From the NCBI GenBank assembly GCA_021805955.1, contig JAJZDO010000696.1:1-7235 (forward strand): a DNA stretch of 7,235 nt, written 5' to 3'. A program made the position numbers and the translations under genes. Source of the DNA: Acidobacteriota bacterium (GTDB lineage Bacteria > Acidobacteriota > Terriglobia > Terriglobales > Acidobacteriaceae). Positions 6,827 to 7,235 of the stretch are shown here, one piece after another (the first letter of the stretch is position 1; each line of letters starts with the position of its first letter). The notes beneath the pieces are model-generated. The model was not told where the DNA came from and ran no database searches. It saw nothing but the letters and a program-made list of their open reading frames with translations.

Positions 6827-6845
6827 GTGAAAAAAGGCTTTTCAC
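6827..6845. repeat. Perfect 7-bp inverted repeat in the coxB leader
   Basis: GTGAAAA-AAGGC-TTTTCAC is a perfect inverted repeat with 7-base arms and a 5-base centre, ending 38 bases before the coxB start. It could be a dimeric repressor or activator site, or a weak hairpin in the leader RNA. The stem is AT-rich and no U-tract terminator follows it, so a terminator is unlikely. I do not recognise the regulator. Confidence 0.5.
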
Positions 6846-6913
6846 GCCTGTCGATAGTTGGATTCCGGAGACAGTGCTAACACTCCAGTATGCCATTGTT
6901 CTACCAACCGGCG

Positions 6914-6942
6914 ATTGCATCCGGAAATTTGGGTACTGTCCT
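6914..6942 (-). promoter_or_regulatory. Weak sigma70-like promoter candidate for the operon
   Basis: On the minus strand AGGACA (6942-6937) and TGCAAT (6919-6914) are 17 bases apart, each matching 4 of 6 consensus positions. Transcription from here would start near 6907 and carry the inverted repeat at 6827-6845 in the leader. The match is weak, and such sites occur by chance in a region of this length. Confidence 0.2.
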
Positions 6943-7131
6943 AACTCTGCGCAGTCTGCAGTCGGATGACCCGGCTTACGCTGTCATTCAGCAAGAAATG
7001 GGAGAATCTGCAAGCCACCTATTTTCTGTGGTTTGCGTCCTACAATTTTTGCCGTGTTCACAAGAGCCTCAGAGTGACGCCAGCGATGGAAACTGGCCTT
7101 AGCGACCACGCATGGAATGTAGGCGAACTTT

Positions 7132-7162
7132 TGGCGTAGATATCGTGGCGTAGGATTTATCG
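7132..7162. repeat. Short direct repeat TGGCGTAG with related flanks
   Basis: TGGCGTAG occurs at 7132-7139 and again at 7146-7153, 14 bases apart. The following bases are also alike (ATATCG and GATTTATCG), so the two units look like an imperfect tandem duplication. It may be a repeated protein-binding site or a local duplication; no function can be assigned. Confidence 0.4.
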
Positions 7163-7235
7163 AATTTTTGGTAGACTTAAGTTGATCTATTGACGATAGT
7201 TGAAGTAGGGATATTTCCGGTTTCTCTGTCGCGGG

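Larger units (their letters stand above)
6789..7235. other. Gene-free leader region upstream of coxB
   Basis: About 450 bases carry no convincing gene on either strand. A 70-codon plus-strand frame at 6890-7102 has no recognisable features. The outer part is AT-rich: bases 7151-7220 contain 24 G or C of 70, clearly below the coding region. That is typical of a promoter-bearing intergenic region. It contains the coxB ribosome site, the inverted repeat, a short direct repeat (7132-7162) and weak promoter-like hexamers on both strands. If the gene beyond 7235 is divergent, this stretch would serve both directions. Confidence 0.6.

Noticed and set aside
6827..6845. The inverted repeat as a rho-independent terminator
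   Set aside because: The stem is AT-rich and short, with no T-tract after it on either strand, and it lies in the leader of an intact operon.
6873..6884. AGTGCTAACACT resembles half of a CIRCE (HrcA) heat-shock element
   Set aside because: CIRCE needs two 9-base arms with a 9-base spacer; only one partial arm is present, and the context is respiratory.
6890..7102. 70-codon plus-strand open frame in the leader
   Set aside because: There is no good ribosome site, no recognisable family and no signal peptide; the length is within chance expectation.

Overview
The window reads as one densely packed respiratory gene cluster, all on the minus strand. It runs from a non-coding leader at the right (high-coordinate) end to a cytochrome b gene that leaves the window at base 1. 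In transcription order it holds: a caa3-type cytochrome c oxidase subunit II with fused cytochrome c (coxB), subunit I (coxA), subunit III (coxC), a membrane protein that joins a subunit IV-like N-terminus to an uncharacterised four-helix domain, a diheme cytochrome c, a Rieske iron-sulfur protein, and a b6-type cytochrome b. Every protein-coding stretch on the plus strand lacks family features and is best read as a shadow of these genes.

Layout: 7235-6789 is a gene-free leader. Its outer part is AT-rich, and it holds a perfect 7-bp inverted repeat, a short direct repeat and weak promoter-like sites. 6788-5697 is coxB, 5670-3949 coxA, 3952-3356 coxC, 3339-2479 the subunit IV-like fusion, 2482-1700 the diheme cytochrome c, 1669-1073 the Rieske protein and 1076-1 cytochrome b (358 codons, no stop in the window). 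Three junctions (coxA/coxC, fusion/cytochrome c, Rieske/cytochrome b) are ATGA stop-start overlaps. The others are 16 to about 30 bases. No internal terminator was seen, so one polycistronic message is likely.

How the genes work together (family knowledge plus inference): cytochrome b and the Rieske protein form the core of a quinol:cytochrome c reductase. The diheme cytochrome c takes the place of cytochrome c1 or f and passes electrons to the fused cytochrome c and CuA centre of CoxB. CoxA then reduces oxygen at heme a3-CuB while pumping protons. Having both complexes in one unit suggests coordinated expression and perhaps a physical supercomplex, as in the actinobacterial ctaE-qcrCAB arrangement, whose order the left half resembles.

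Organism: a moderately GC-rich aerobic bacterium. The gene order, the b6-type cytochrome b and the subunit IV fusion suggest Acidobacteriota or a related environmental phylum. This is an impression from gene content and cannot be proved from this window. The machinery belongs to known families. The points worth a second look are the combined operon, the degenerate Qo-site motif in cytochrome b, the Rieske cluster substitutions, the fusion protein and the leader repeats.
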